Made by a program: the position numbers and the translations under genes
Source: Punica granatum
Taxonomy: Eukaryota; Streptophyta; Magnoliopsida; Myrtales; Lythraceae
Length of the DNA: 64,000 bases
NCBI RefSeq assembly: GCF_007655135.1
Contig: NC_045127.1
Location: 19,510,199 to 19,574,198 of the forward strand
Reading direction: 5' to 3'
Shown: positions 1 to 10,786 of the stretch, one piece after another
Layout: the number at the start of each line of letters is the position of its first letter
Numbering within the stretch: position 1 is the stretch's first letter
The notes under the pieces: generated by a model
Told to the model about the DNA's origin: nothing
Databases searched by the model: none
The model's input: the letters and a program-made list of their open reading frames with translations, nothing else

Positions 1-2
1 AT

Positions 3-1173
3 GTGCCTGCTATTAGTAGAAACATAATATTTGTTTCTTGTTTGGACAAGAAAGGATTTTGTTTCACTATCAAGAACAAGTGTTGTTCTATGTACATGGA
101 TGATGTATTTTATGGCAGTGCACATTTAAGTAATGGTATGTATGTTCTTGATCTAGACACGCCCGTTTATAACGTGGAAACCAAACGACTCAAGTCTAAT
201 GATTCGAACCTGACTTACCTCTGGCATTGTCGTTTAGGCCATATTAGCGAGAATCGCATCTCCAGACTCCATAAGGATGGATTATTAGACTCATTTGATT
301 TTGAATCAATCGAGACATGCGAACCTTGTTTAATGGGGAAAATGACTAAGGCCCCCTTTACTGGAAAGGGTGAGCGAGCTAGTGATCTTCTGGCTCTCAT
401 ACATACCGATGTATGTGGACTAGTGAACAAGCTTGCTAGAGGTGGGTATCTCTACTTCATTACATTTACTGATGATTTCAGTAGATTTGGATATGTGTAT
501 TTGATGAAACACAAATCCGAATCCTTTGAAAAGTTCAAGGAATTTAATAATGAAGTGAAGAATTAGTTGGGTAAGAGTATTAAAGTTCTACGATCAGATC
601 GAGGAGGTGAATATTTGAGCTATGAGTTTGCTGACTATATTAGACAGTGTAGGATTCTATCCCAACTGACTCCATCTGGTACACTACAGTAGAATGATGT
701 AGTTGAGAGGAAGAATCGAACATTATTAGATATGGTTCGGTCTTTGATGAGTCATGCGGACTTACCAGACTCCTTCTAGGGATATGCTCTACAGACAGCA
801 GCTCTCATATTAAACCATGCTCCGTCGAAATCAGTTGAAAAGACACCATATGAGATGTGGTATGGGAGGCGTCCCAATATGTCTTTTCTAAAGATATGGG
901 GTTGCGAAGCTTACGTGAAGAAATTGTCTTCGGATAAGCTTTGGCCCTAAATCAGATAAATGTTACTTTGTGGGGTATCCTAAGGAAATTCAAGGATACT
1001 ATTTCTATAATTCTACCGAGGGCAAAGTGTTTGTCGCTCGAATTGCGGTATTCCTTGAGAAATAGTTTCTCTTCAAAGGAACAAGTGGGAGGAAATTAGG
1101 ACTTGGGGAAGTTCTACCACAAAATGACATTGACCAGTCGACGGGTAAGGTCGCAGAACAGCCACAAGGTGTT
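3..1173 (+). pseudogene. copia GAG-pre-integrase and integrase, degenerate
   Basis: The first frame (3-566) encodes the GAG-pre-integrase zinc-binding segment (LWHCRLGHIS then CEPCLMGKMTKAPF, an HHCC-like arrangement) and the start of the integrase core with the catalytic Asp in LIHTDVCG. Stops follow at 564-566, near 688 and near 777; the last two fall where copia integrases have Trp (TGG to TAG). The core continues as LRSDRGGEY (second catalytic Asp) and NDVVERKNRTLLDM (catalytic Glu). An extra base near 940 moves the frame by one, after which YFVGYPKE and the C-terminal part are readable. The integrase cannot be functional. The family assignment is secure. Confidence 0.9.
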
Positions 1174-1891
1174 GTGGTACAATCTTCTACACAGGTGACA
1201 CAGGAGCCTCGTAGGTCTGGTAGGATACATCATGAGTCCGAGGGATATGGGTTTCTCGTGACTCAAGGTAATGATGTATTGTTCATAGATAATGATGAGC
1301 CTACAACCTATGCGGAAGCCGTGATAGGCCCAGACTCCGAGAAATGGCTAGAGGCCATGAGATCTGAGATGGAGTCCATGTACACCAACCAAGTGTGGAC
1401 TTTGGTTGATCCACCTGAAGGGGGAAAGCCCATTGGGTGTAGGTGGGTCTTCAAGAAGAAGATCGACATGGACGGTAATGTGATTACCTTTAAGGGTCGA
1501 CTGGTGGCGAAAGGTTTCAGACAAGTTCATGGTGTTGACTATGATGAAACCTTTTCCCCGGTGGCTATGCTTAAATCTATTAGGATCTTACTTGCAATTG
1601 CAGCTTACTATGACTATGAGATCTGGCAGATGGACGTCAAAACTGCTTCCCTGAATGGAAGGCTCCTCGAGGATGTGTACATGGTACAACCTGAGGGTTT
1701 TGTCGATCCACAAAGTGCCGGAAAGGTTTGTAAGCTGCAACGGTCTATGTATGGCTTGAAGCAAGCTTCTAGGAGTTGGAATCTTCGCTTTGATGATGTA
1801 ATCAAAGAGTTTGGCTTCATTAAGAATGAAGATGAACCTCGTGTTTACAAGAAGGTTAGTGAGAGCGCAGTGATCTTCCTGGTGTTGTATG
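1174..1891 (+). pseudogene. copia reverse transcriptase, N-terminal part
   Basis: This frame encodes the N-terminal half of a copia RT: the WLEAMRSEMESM lead-in, VDPPEGGKPIGCRWVFKKK, DETFSPVAMLKSIRILLAIA, WQMDVKTASLNG with the first catalytic Asp, and RSMYGLKQASRSWN. It breaks off after VLYV, where a giant LTR is inserted, and resumes at 8070 with the YVDD active site. Codons 240-448 of the open frame (to 2520) are read-through into the inserted LTR and have no relation to RT. A GRL for the usual GNL in the LNG.LLEDVYM stretch is a minor substitution. Confidence 0.93.
1887..1891. repeat. Target site duplication, left copy (GTATG)
   Basis: GTATG here is repeated at 8070-8074, directly flanking a sequence that starts TGTCAGCACC and ends GGTGCGCACA. 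A 5-bp duplication around TG...CA ends is the normal footprint of LTR retrotransposon integration. Removing the insert and one copy restores an open RT frame through the active site. Confidence 0.93.
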
Positions 1892-3456
1892 TGTCAGCAC
1901 CCTATTTTGGTCCACCGGCTCCAACAAAGGACTCACAGCCGAAGCTCAGATTACTATTCATGACCCGACAATCGGAGGTGAACGCACGGACGTGGGAGCA
2001 CAGACTACATAAGAGAAGCAGGGTCCTCCAAAAGGCTCAGAAGGGCAATCAAAGGGAAGATAAACAACGAACCCCAAAACAACAGAATCCGGCACTGTGG
2101 CACTATTCATCGCCGAATTACCGGAGCGTAAGAAGATATCCAATATGGGACTTTAAAAATCCCTCTTGGTACCAAAATGACCAATGGCACCTCCGAGCGC
2201 ATTTCAGAAGCCTCCTGCTTAAGCCGAGGCACTCCCGAACATTTGCAGACGCCTTCCTAACGGGGCTCCCAGGACGCCCGATCCACAGACAAGTAAACGG
2301 CACCCGAAAACAGGCCTGCACACACCCAACGACCACCAGGACCATGGACCAGGATTCAGACTGCGTTTCGCAGTTCATCTTGGTCTCCCGAGTGGATCCT
2401 GACCCGGGAAAAAGATGTCATTTTCTACAGAAAGACATAGTCGGAGACCCTTTTAAAAAATCGCCAGTGCACAAAATTTGCGCCAATCAATCCCAAGGAC
2501 CTCAAGGGCTTGGGAGATAAACACCGATCGCATTGCATAATCCATTTAGGTTTCTCGAGTACTATTCCGGTAATAAAAGGGCCCCTTTCACGGGGAATCT
2601 TGTGCTCAGAGCTCATTCGGGGAAATGTTTACGTCCGAGCTTCACACCACTCACTTCCTACAACTCCTAGGACTAGGGAAATCATTTCGCCTTGGGCCAA
2701 GCAAGTCAATTAGGTCTCCCGAGTGACATTTCAGTGGTCCCGAAAGCCTCTCGGCAAACCTTCGGGACTCGTTTCTAACAAACGGAGATCGCAGTGGTCT
2801 CCGAACACATCAAAACACTTGGGAAACACTGAGAGAACCCCTTTCGTGGATCCCTAAGTCGTCTCCGATTATCGATCTCCAGTCGAGGCCGGCGAGTTAA
2901 CCGTTCTGCCCAAAGCACAAAGTACACCGACACGAGCAGTACAACACGCAGAGGCGTGAACAGGTGATAGAAACGGACAACTCCACTCCGATCATCTAAA
3001 CGGAGCAAAATCGGCTTTCGAGTCCCCGAGTCACCCGAGCATTCGCTTTCAAGAAGCATAGCAATATTAGGCTCATTAAAACCGTATTCGCGCATACATC
3101 GATAATTCGTCGTTCAAGCGAACCATAGAAATCGAACACACAATCAATCGAGCCCCGAGCTTCTTCCGGCTTTCTTCCTAGTCAAGTGGGACCCTTGAGC
3201 TAGCCAAGCCAGCCGAGCCAAGCCTCAAGCTGCAAGCCATGGCTTCTCTCTATGTGTGGCTAAAAGCAAGCCAAGTCTTCCCTCAACCACACATTCAAAA
3301 TATCTCTTACACATCCTCACATCAACTCCCATCTTTCCATCACTTCCCATCAACCTCCCACTCACTTTCCCCACCTTAATCTTCCCTCCAAAATTCGGAT
3401 CCCTTAAGCACCCACTAATTGCACTTAGTTTTCACTAAACAAGCCATTATGTCTTC

Positions 3457-3466
3457 CTTTATAAGC
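3457..3466 (+). promoter_or_regulatory. Putative LTR TATA box (solo LTR)
   Basis: CTTTATAAGC is followed within ~40 bp by CATTAACTTGATCAC. The same TATA plus CATTAA.TTAATCAC arrangement recurs in the LTRs of A, B, M and L3, which supports it as the shared core promoter. The transcription start is not mapped. Confidence 0.6.
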
Positions 3467-3669
3467 CCATTGCATCATTAACTTGATCACAACTTACCAT
3501 CCATTCTCTCTCAAGCTCTCTCACTCTAGAAAATCCTCTCAAGCCCCTTAGAACTCAGCAATTTTCAGAAATTCGTTCAGCTTTCCCTCAGCCCGAAACC
3601 AAGGCAAAATTACCGGAAAACTCAACCGTTTTCCGGCGACCGCCACTCAACCCGAACCAAACTTTAAAT

Positions 3670-4160
3670 CCCACATGTATTCGACCTTCCGAATCCATTT
3701 CAGGTGTTAGTTTTGGCATTTGAAGCTTCCAGCATGCAGTTCCAGCCCAGTCCAGAATCGGGTCCCTAGGGAGTTTCCTGGTTTCTAGGCGAGTTCTTCC
3801 TTCCTGACTTATCTGAGCTTCAACCAAACTTCATACCCACATGTATTCGACCTCCCGAATCCATTTCTAGTGTTAGTTTCGTGATTTGGAGCCTCCAGCA
3901 TGCCATTCCAGCCCAGTCCAGATTCGGGTCTCTAGGGAGTTTCCCGGTTTCTAGGCGAGTTCTTCCTTCCCGACTTATCCGAGCCACAAACAAACTTCAT
4001 ACCCCATATGTATTCAACCTCCCGAGTCCATTTCCGGCCTTAGATTTTCATTTGGAAGCTTCCAGCAGTCTGTTTTGCCCCTGTCCAGAATCGGGCTCCC
4101 TAGACGGTTTCACGGCTTCCCGGGCTTCTTCGACGCCATTCCTTCCCACGACCATGGCGA
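3670..4160 (+). repeat. 166-bp tandem repeat, about three copies, in the solo LTR
   Basis: Units start at about 3670, 3836 and 4002, each opening with CCCACATGTATTCGACC or a close variant. Each contains a CCAGCCCAGTCCAGA stretch and ends with GAGTTCTTCCTTCC. The first two units are the same length (166 bp) and the third is more diverged. The array lies in the transcribed part of the LTR, downstream of the TATA box. Confidence 0.85.
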
Positions 4161-4455
4161 GTCGTGCCATCACTTTCTAAGGGTTCCTCATGACCCTCAC
4201 TCTCTCTCGTGACGAGGTGGTCACATGCCGAGAGCCGCTCAACCGCGCAAGACCACCCCTTTTCAATCTTTTCCTTTACCGGGTTTCCACAGTTTTTTTT
4301 ATCGGTTTCTCTTCGCATTTCCAGTTAAAATCAGTCGTGCGCACGCCACAAGCTGGTCACGAACACCAAGAGAAGTCCCTTAGGAGTCGGAGGAACTCGA
4401 GCCAGCTTGGTGCAACACCTGGAGCCCCCTTTGCAGCCGTTTCAACCCAAACAGC

Positions 4456-4850
4456 CCAGTCGGGTCTGTCCCTCTGATTTTCTTTTCTGATTGGAACTTT
4501 GCAGGAGCATACAGGTCAGCTCAGGTTGAATCTCACTACGAGCCACCTATCATCGTGATCCTCAGTCAGTTAGGAGTCCAATTCCACCGACCTTGCATCA
4601 AAAGACCACGGGGAGCCTCCCGTAGAGTCGTTTCTTCATCGGGTGCCAGTCGGGTTTGTTCATCTGGTTTTCTTTTCTAACCCAAACTTTTCAGGAACGT
4701 ACAGGTCAGCTCGAGTTGAATCTCGCTACGAGCCACCTATCACCATGATCCTCAGTCAGTTAGGAGTCCAATGCCACCGATCTTGTATCAAAAGACCACC
4801 GGGAGCCTCCTGTGGAGCCGTTACTTCATCGGGTGCCAGTCGGGTCTGTT
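4456..4850 (+). repeat. 190-bp tandem repeat, two copies plus partial, in the solo LTR
   Basis: The word CCAGTCGGGT recurs at 4456, 4646 and 4836, a period of 190 bp. The intervening sequences match closely, including ACGAGCCACCTATCA and GATCCTCAGTCAGTTAGG. With the 166-bp array upstream, this accounts for much of the extra length of this LTR. Confidence 0.85.
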
Positions 4851-5337
4851 TTGACCCGACTGGGTCTGTCCTTTTTTACTGACCCGACTTTGTTTTTTAT
4901 TTCCGGGAAATCTACACATGCTCTCCTCCCGAACCCACCACAGGCGTGATCCTTAGTCTCTTGGGAATCCAACGCAACTGGCCCCGCACGAAAATTCCAT
5001 CCCTATCAACCGGTATAGCCCCGACAAGCCAGACTGCCAGTCGGGTCTGCCAGTCGACCCGACTGCACCGGTTCGGGTCTGTTCATTCCAGCCGAGTCTC
5101 CCGACTCCCACTGCCACTTCTCCGACTCTTTTGTCGTGTTCCGAGGCTAGGTAAAACTCCTCTACGATTTAGAGAAGCTAGGATCTTCGATACTTGTTTG
5201 TTATGGGGGTTAGGGTGGTCAACAAACCGAAATGCAAGTTCAAGTTTTTATATATTCCCATGCAAATGTACGTCGTTTATCACGTTGCATGCCCATATAA
5301 CGTATGTACCGTGATGGGAAATGGCTAGGATCGAGGT

Positions 5338-5965
5338 AGGAGAGATGTCTAAGCTATGGTCGAACCAAGGGAACCCACGGCCTAGTCCCAAGGAAGGGAC
5401 CCGTGAGCTCTCTTGGCTCACCCGAGGCTAGGGCGGCCTCTCCTTCCCCGAAGTTAGTTGGTTCCCGTGTTTTTTCTGTCGTTTATCGCATGTAATGTAT
5501 TAGTATGACGGGAAAGGATTTAGATCAGAATTGAAGAGTCCGTCTTGACCCGTGTGAGCCATGGAAACTCACGGCCACTCTTGAGGGGATGTGGCCGAGA
5601 GTTCCTTTGGACCACACGGGTCCAAGGAGACCTCTTTCATTTCGAAATAGATCGGTTCCCGTGTTTTCACGTTTTACCATTGCATGAATCGACGCCGTTT
5701 TACCGATTCCTTTATATATATATATCGTATGTGTTTGTTTGTGTGTTCGGTTGTGTTTCGAGATCTTGGCGGCGTCGGTTTCCTTCCATTTTCACCGAAA
5801 TATGTGTTATTATTGTGCTCGATGTATTATGTATGCAAGGTACGGCTAGAATCGACGTAGGAGACTCTCCATAACCCAAGTCGGGTCAAGGACAGCTCTC
5901 GGCCTAACCCTTGGAGAGGTGGCCGAATGCCCTTTGACCCTTCCCGGGTTCAGGACGGTCTCCTT
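5338..5965 (+). repeat. Three successive ~105-bp foldback modules in the solo LTR
   Basis: Three imperfect inverted repeats lie at about 5338-5447, 5535-5636 and 5857-5965. In each, an outer arm with GGAGA or AGAG pairs with a closing TCTCC or CTCT, an inner GGCC-containing segment pairs with GGCCGAGAG, and the apex is a short A/G-rich loop. Related modules occur in every other LTR of this family in the window. They lie downstream of the TATA box and the donor-like CTAG/GTA site, so they should be present in the primary transcript. Confidence 0.7.
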
Positions 5966-8069
5966 CGTTGCTTCGGAATCGTCCCTTGGAATTAAGTGTA
6001 TTCATATTTTGCGTTTTTATCGTTGATCATGTGCTAGCCGCCTCCTAGGAGAGTTAGTTTTGGAAGATTATTCGTCAAGTCCACAATTCCTCGATATAAG
6101 ATCACTACCACCGAATAATTTCACAGATGGGAGAAACGGGACGTATCATTTGGTTAATTAAATCACTTGGACTAAATAATTGGATAAATTGATTGCTAAT
6201 TCGTAAGCGCATCGGTGGTTCACGGAACGGCGGAAATGCCCTTTTCTTTAAAAGCTCACAATTTCAAAGCACCGAGACGTGTAACACGAATAGAATCGGT
6301 GTCTAGCGAGTACTCACGTACTATGACTCGAGTCCGGGCCCAATTTGAGGTGGCTCGAGTCGAGACGCGTGAATCCTTTTTAGACCTCTTTGTGTCACGC
6401 GATCTTTAATTTATATGTGAACTACACACGTTTTACCGATCAAGGGCATAATCGTCATTTCGCGATTCACCGATATCCTAGGCATTAGGGAGTCGGAAAC
6501 ACCTCGATCTATGGACGAAAAAAGGGCGACCCGTTTGGGTGCGAGTTTCATTCGCACGGCCCATTCCGTTCACTTTCGGTATTTCTATCTCCCTATTGTA
6601 GATTCGGTTGTGAGTATTTTATTTCTGTTCCAAAACACGAAAAACCGGATTAATCATGCATTTGGCTTAATCAAACATTAGATAATGGATAGGCGGAATG
6701 CTAGATTCCAATATAGAGTCAAAATACGGGTTTGGCGAATTCGGTGAAACCGCAGTGACACCTCACAAAATAGAGTTCTAAAACAAAATCACACATGTAA
6801 TTGGCTTAGAACCATGTCTTGGCCCACCTCTTTGTTTGCCTAAATTAGATACATTGTTTGATAATCAACCTCGATTAATAACTGATTAAATCACATACAT
6901 TCGACTTACTATACAACTTGTCTGCATTTATCTGTATTTGTCAGTTTTTGTCTGTTCTTCATCATTTTTATCAGTTTTCTTCTGTTTTCCATTTGCTTTT
7001 GCTGATTTGTTGCGGTTCGGGCCCGAACCCATAGGTTACATAATACACGGGGTCTAACGCCCCAAATCACCGAACACAAGGTCCAATGCCTCCTAACTCA
7101 CTGAGCGTGTGCAACCTGAGTGCGGAATGGGATCTAGCCTCGAGTCACCATCACACTCCAAGTATGGCCTATGTGGGAGGCAATTTGGATTGGATGTGTG
7201 AAACGTGTTTAGATATCACCCGGGAGCTCGATCGGTCCAACGATGACAGTGGGAATCAATCGGTTCTCCCACCGACCATTGGTTCGATCGGACCCGACCC
7301 CCGGCTCTTTGAGCCCGCGTTGCCTTAATTTATTTATTGGTTATTCAAAACACACGGTGAGCCGGAGCGGAATATTGGCCCAATGCAAACCGATCGGGAT
7401 CCATTTACTTTATTCAGTTGTACTTTGTAATTATTCGAGTGTACATTGCGAGGATCTTATTTGTACATCTATTCATTCATTTGTAAGGATCCCCGATCGG
7501 CAAGCAAGAGGTCTGAGTGTCGAACCGGTCAAGTTGGTCTATTAATACCTAGAGACGAGTAAGCCCGAATACTCGCGATTTCGGTTCACACAGGGAGTCG
7601 ACCGTCGTGGCTTGACGAACTGTAAACGTTAGGATAGTGAATCGATTCCTCGACGCACAAGCTTACTTATCTTTCGGGTTCTTGGCCCAACTTGATCAAT
7701 TCATCGACTTTACGGTGTCAAAACGGGCAAGTCAAGTGCAACCCTAAATCACGCGGTAAATAAACAAAACGGCAAGCCTAGCAAACTAGAGTACCGAAAT
7801 GGCGTGCGGGATATAGGCCCGCACGTAATAGAACCCCCGAATTCGGAACCTCGGGTTCCGTATGACCATTGCCTTAGCATTTAGGTGTACCCCGTACCCC
7901 TAGACCCGAGCGACTTAACGGCCATCGACCTACGGGTCGTAAACAGTAAGTGGTGACTCCTTCTCACGCGTGTCCGTCGCGCATCCCCACGGGAAGGTGG
8001 ATACTCCCAAGCCACGTTGCATAGACGCGCGCATGCGTGCCCCGACGAGATTAAATTCGGGTGCGCACA

Positions 8070-8074
8070 GTATG
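8070..8074. repeat. Target site duplication, right copy (GTATG)
   Basis: This is the right partner of 1887-1891. These bases are also the start of the codons for the RT active-site YVDD. Confidence 0.93.
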
Positions 8075-9060
8075 TAGACGACATACTTCTGATCGGGAAT
8101 GACATTCCTTCCCTACAGTTTGTGAAGACTTTGTTGGGAAGGTGTTTCTCCATAAAAGACTTAAGCGAAGCTACTTACATGTTAGGTATCAGAATCTATA
8201 GAGATAAATCTAGGAGAGTGCTTGGCTTATGTCAGAGTGCATATGTAGATAAAGTGCTTCGGCGCTTTAGCATGCAGGATTCTAAGAAAGGATCGCTGCC
8301 CATGTTACATGGCATAAGCCTTTCGAAGGCTCAGAGTCCTTCTACTTAGGAGGAAAGGGATCGCATGAGTAGGATTCCATATGCATCAGCTATTAGATCC
8401 ATCATGTATGCCATGTTATGCACTCGACCTGATGTTTCGTACGCTTTGAGCATGACGAGTCGGCACCAGTTAGATCCAGGTGAGAGACACTGGATCGCAG
8501 TAAAGAACATCTTTAAGTACTTGCGAAGGACTAAGGAGATGTTCTTGGTATATGGGGGCGAAGAAGAGCTCGTTGTAAGAGGTTACACCGATGCTAGCTT
8601 CAAGTCTGATAAGGACGATAGTAGATCGCAATCAGGGTATGTGTTCTGCCTAAATGGAGGTGTTGTGAGTTGGAAGAGTTTCAAGCAGGAGACAGTAGCC
8701 GACTCTACCATAAAGGCCGAGTATATCGTTGCCTCTAATGCCGCAAAAGAGGCCGTTTGGATCAAGAAGTTCGTAACAGAACCTGCTATGGTTCCTAGCA
8801 TCGTAGACCCAGTGGAACTCTATTGTGACAACAATGGAGCCATTACGTAGGCTAAGGAACCCAGGTCTCACCAGCGATCCAAACATATACTCAGGCGCTT
8901 CCATCTCGTTCGTGAGATTGTCGACAGAGGAGATTTGAAGATATGCATAATACCAACAGATGAGAATCTCGCAGATCCACTTACGAAGCCTCTTGTACAG
9001 CGCAAGCACGAGGCTCCCAATAGATCCTTAGGCATTAGGGATATGCCAGATTGGCTCTAG
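8070..9060 (+). pseudogene. copia reverse transcriptase C-terminal part and RNase H
   Basis: The copia frame resumes with the catalytic YVDDILLIGND and the RT thumb (MLGIRIYRDKSRR, GLCQSAYVDKVL). It continues through CTRPDVSYALSM into RNase H: GYTDASFKSD with its catalytic Asp, SGYVFCLNGGVVSWKS, STIKAEYI with the catalytic Glu, and YCDNNGAI with a catalytic Asp. Stops at 8347-8349 and 8848-8850 are single-base transitions. The natural C-terminus (DENLADPLTKPL, then a terminal TAG at 9058-9060) is preserved. The frame matches that of the RT half before the insert, since insert plus duplication is 6183 bp, a multiple of three. Confidence 0.93.
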
Positions 9061-9061
9061 T

Positions 9062-9074
9062 ACAAGTGGGAGAT
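9062..9074 (+). promoter_or_regulatory. Polypurine tract of the copia element
   Basis: ACAAGTGGGAGAT lies immediately before the TGTTGGG start of the 3' LTR and right after the pol stop. This is the position and base composition of a plus-strand primer, as in Tnt1-like elements. Confidence 0.8.
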
Positions 9075-10770
9075 TGTTGGGAATTGGTGTATGCCGTAGA
9101 GGCAATCTGCTATCAATTCTGTAATATGATATATATTTCATTATAATACGAGGCATTTATGTTGTGTGGGTTGCGCTGAATATTAATTTTACACAATAAC
9201 GTCCTTGGAATAGTAGGTTTAACATGCATCAAGTGTGACTTGATTGTGAGATCCTATAATGACTTAACACTATTCCTAAATATCCCTAGTCAAAGTATTA
9301 TTGTTAATTAGGACAACGATAATGCGGTTAGACTAGTGTAGGTGTAGATTGATGACCAAGTCTCATAGGTCATGGATGTAGAGACATCGAGTCACACCGC
9401 AGGTATACATTCGGAGTAATGTGTACTGGATTGACCCGTCATGAGACTGATACATGGGTCGTTACGTGACTGTCATTAGTAAATCTCATAGTGACTATTG
9501 TGCAGTGGTCCTTTGACTTGAGGTCATCATAGTTTCCTACATGTGATGTCGTATACTTTGATACTGTCAAACACCACCATAATAGGCTGGTTATAAAGAC
9601 AGTTATTGGGTATACCACAGAGCATGGAGAGGAATGTGAGTGACCAAGATAGGATTTTTCCTCCTATGTAATGGGAGTGATATCTCACGGCCGCTTGGTG
9701 GGCAGAGTCTATAAGTGTATGCATACCCAAATGAGTCGATATAGGGATATCGAGCTCATTTGGTCTGATAGACTGACTCGATAGACCAAGAAAGAGAGAT
9801 TGAGCCATATAAGGATGACAGTGACCATGCCTTAGGCTCAATAGAGATATAGAGGACAAAGGGATTATACTGTACGGTAACATAGGTTATGAGGTTCGGC
9901 GAGAAATTGACTTTCCGATTACTTGAGTAACAGTAATGCATTGCTAGATGCCATACACTGTTTGTAATATTGAAATAGAGATTTCGATATTATTGTCAAC
10001 GTAATCGGGAACCTACAGGGTTACACACTACGACTAAATAGACGGGATGGTTTTGAAACACTAAAAACTGTCTAATAGAGATTAGACGAGTTACGGTGTG
10101 ATTAGTTTATCGGATATTTAATGAGATTAATTTACCGATTAATTAGACCCGATTTATTAGATTAATTGGACTCGATTTGATACACGTAATACACAAAATA
10201 AAGACACGCGGGGCCCTAGAACCGGAGCCACTTGGCAATTCCATGAATGGCGACACATGACCATTTTGCATGGTGTGCTATATGGTCACCCACTTGGCCA
10301 TTTGCATGGAAGCCATGCAAAGTCAGACCTCACCCACATTGCATATAAATGGCAACAAAATGGGAAAGGTTCAGTGATATATATATATGTATGACATATA
10401 TATATGTGTTTGTGTGTTTTGTGTATATAAGTGTATGTACGTACGAGAATTCAGATCGAGTTGTTCGATTTGAAGACGTCCATTAGTCATACTATTATCG
10501 GAGTCACACCGATGTTTCCTTCGAGCGTTGGCCGCTAGCACCGCCAATCTCGAAGTCCTGTCGAGGAAGTCGGTGTGGATACCGGTAGAGGCGTCACGCG
10601 TGGGATACTCAGTCAACGGTTTAAAAGATTCCAGGTATACTTTACCTATTCTCATTCTACTAGTAGGTCTTGGGATCTAGTTTCACGGGTAGGAAATTTT
10701 GAATTTATATTCCTTTTTTGCTTCCGTAGGCCCGGTAAAACTAGCAGATCTGTTGTAGGCGTGATTAACA
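9075..10770 (+). mobile_element. copia 3' LTR
   Basis: The LTR starts TGTTGGGAATTGG directly after the polypurine tract. It ends GTGATTAACA, giving TGTT/AACA terminal inverted repeats. Minus-strand Ogre-like RT coding sequence begins right behind it, which fixes the right edge. TATAAAT occurs at 10344-10350, followed by short TA- and TG-rich runs and by GC-rich R/U5 sequence. At about 1.7 kb it is long for a copia LTR. The 5' LTR is outside the window, so divergence cannot be measured. Confidence 0.85.
10344..10350 (+). promoter_or_regulatory. Putative TATA box of the copia LTR
   Basis: TATAAAT lies about 1270 bp into the LTR, 26 bp before a (TA)n run. It is the only clear TATA motif upstream of the LTR's 3' third. 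Confidence 0.55.
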
Positions 10771-10786
10771 CGGGTGGCTGAACTAG

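Larger units (their letters stand above)
1892..8069 (+). mobile_element. Giant solo LTR of the Ogre-like family (6178 bp)
   Basis: The insert starts TGTCAGCACCC, like the LTR of element B at 49457, and ends with the same block that precedes the primer binding sites of A and B (the GGCGACTCC, CACTCCCAAGCC and GACGAGA sequences just before the final ACA). No gag or pol sequence lies inside and a clean 5-bp duplication surrounds it, so it is most simply a solo LTR left by LTR-LTR recombination. Its terminal GGTGCGCACA matches the LTR end of element M rather than A or B, placing it in M's subfamily. It is longer than the other LTRs here partly because of internal tandem duplications. Open frames inside it are not conserved between copies. 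Confidence 0.9.
1..10770 (+). mobile_element. Ty1/copia retrotransposon, 3' part, interrupted
   Basis: This is the 3' portion of a Ty1/copia element whose 5' end lies left of the window. The domain order is GAG-pre-integrase, integrase, RT, RNase H, polypurine tract and 3' LTR; integrase before RT is diagnostic of copia. The wording of the RT (for example GRLVAKGFRQVHGVDYDETF) matches proteins usually annotated as Tnt1-94-like. The element is interrupted at 1892-8069 by an unrelated LTR insertion and decayed by stops and a frameshift. To its right, at 10771, a minus-strand Ogre-like RT begins in mid-gene, so the copia element inserted into that older element. Its own target duplication cannot be checked because its 5' end is missing. 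Confidence 0.93.

Noticed and set aside
1892..2520. Fusion of copia RT to a novel C-terminal domain (open frame to 2520)
   Set aside because: The extra codons are LTR sequence after the insertion point; the true RT continues at 8070.
10376..10430. TA/TG simple repeats as a special signal
   Set aside because: Short microsatellite-like runs just after a TATA box in the copia LTR; no evidence of function.
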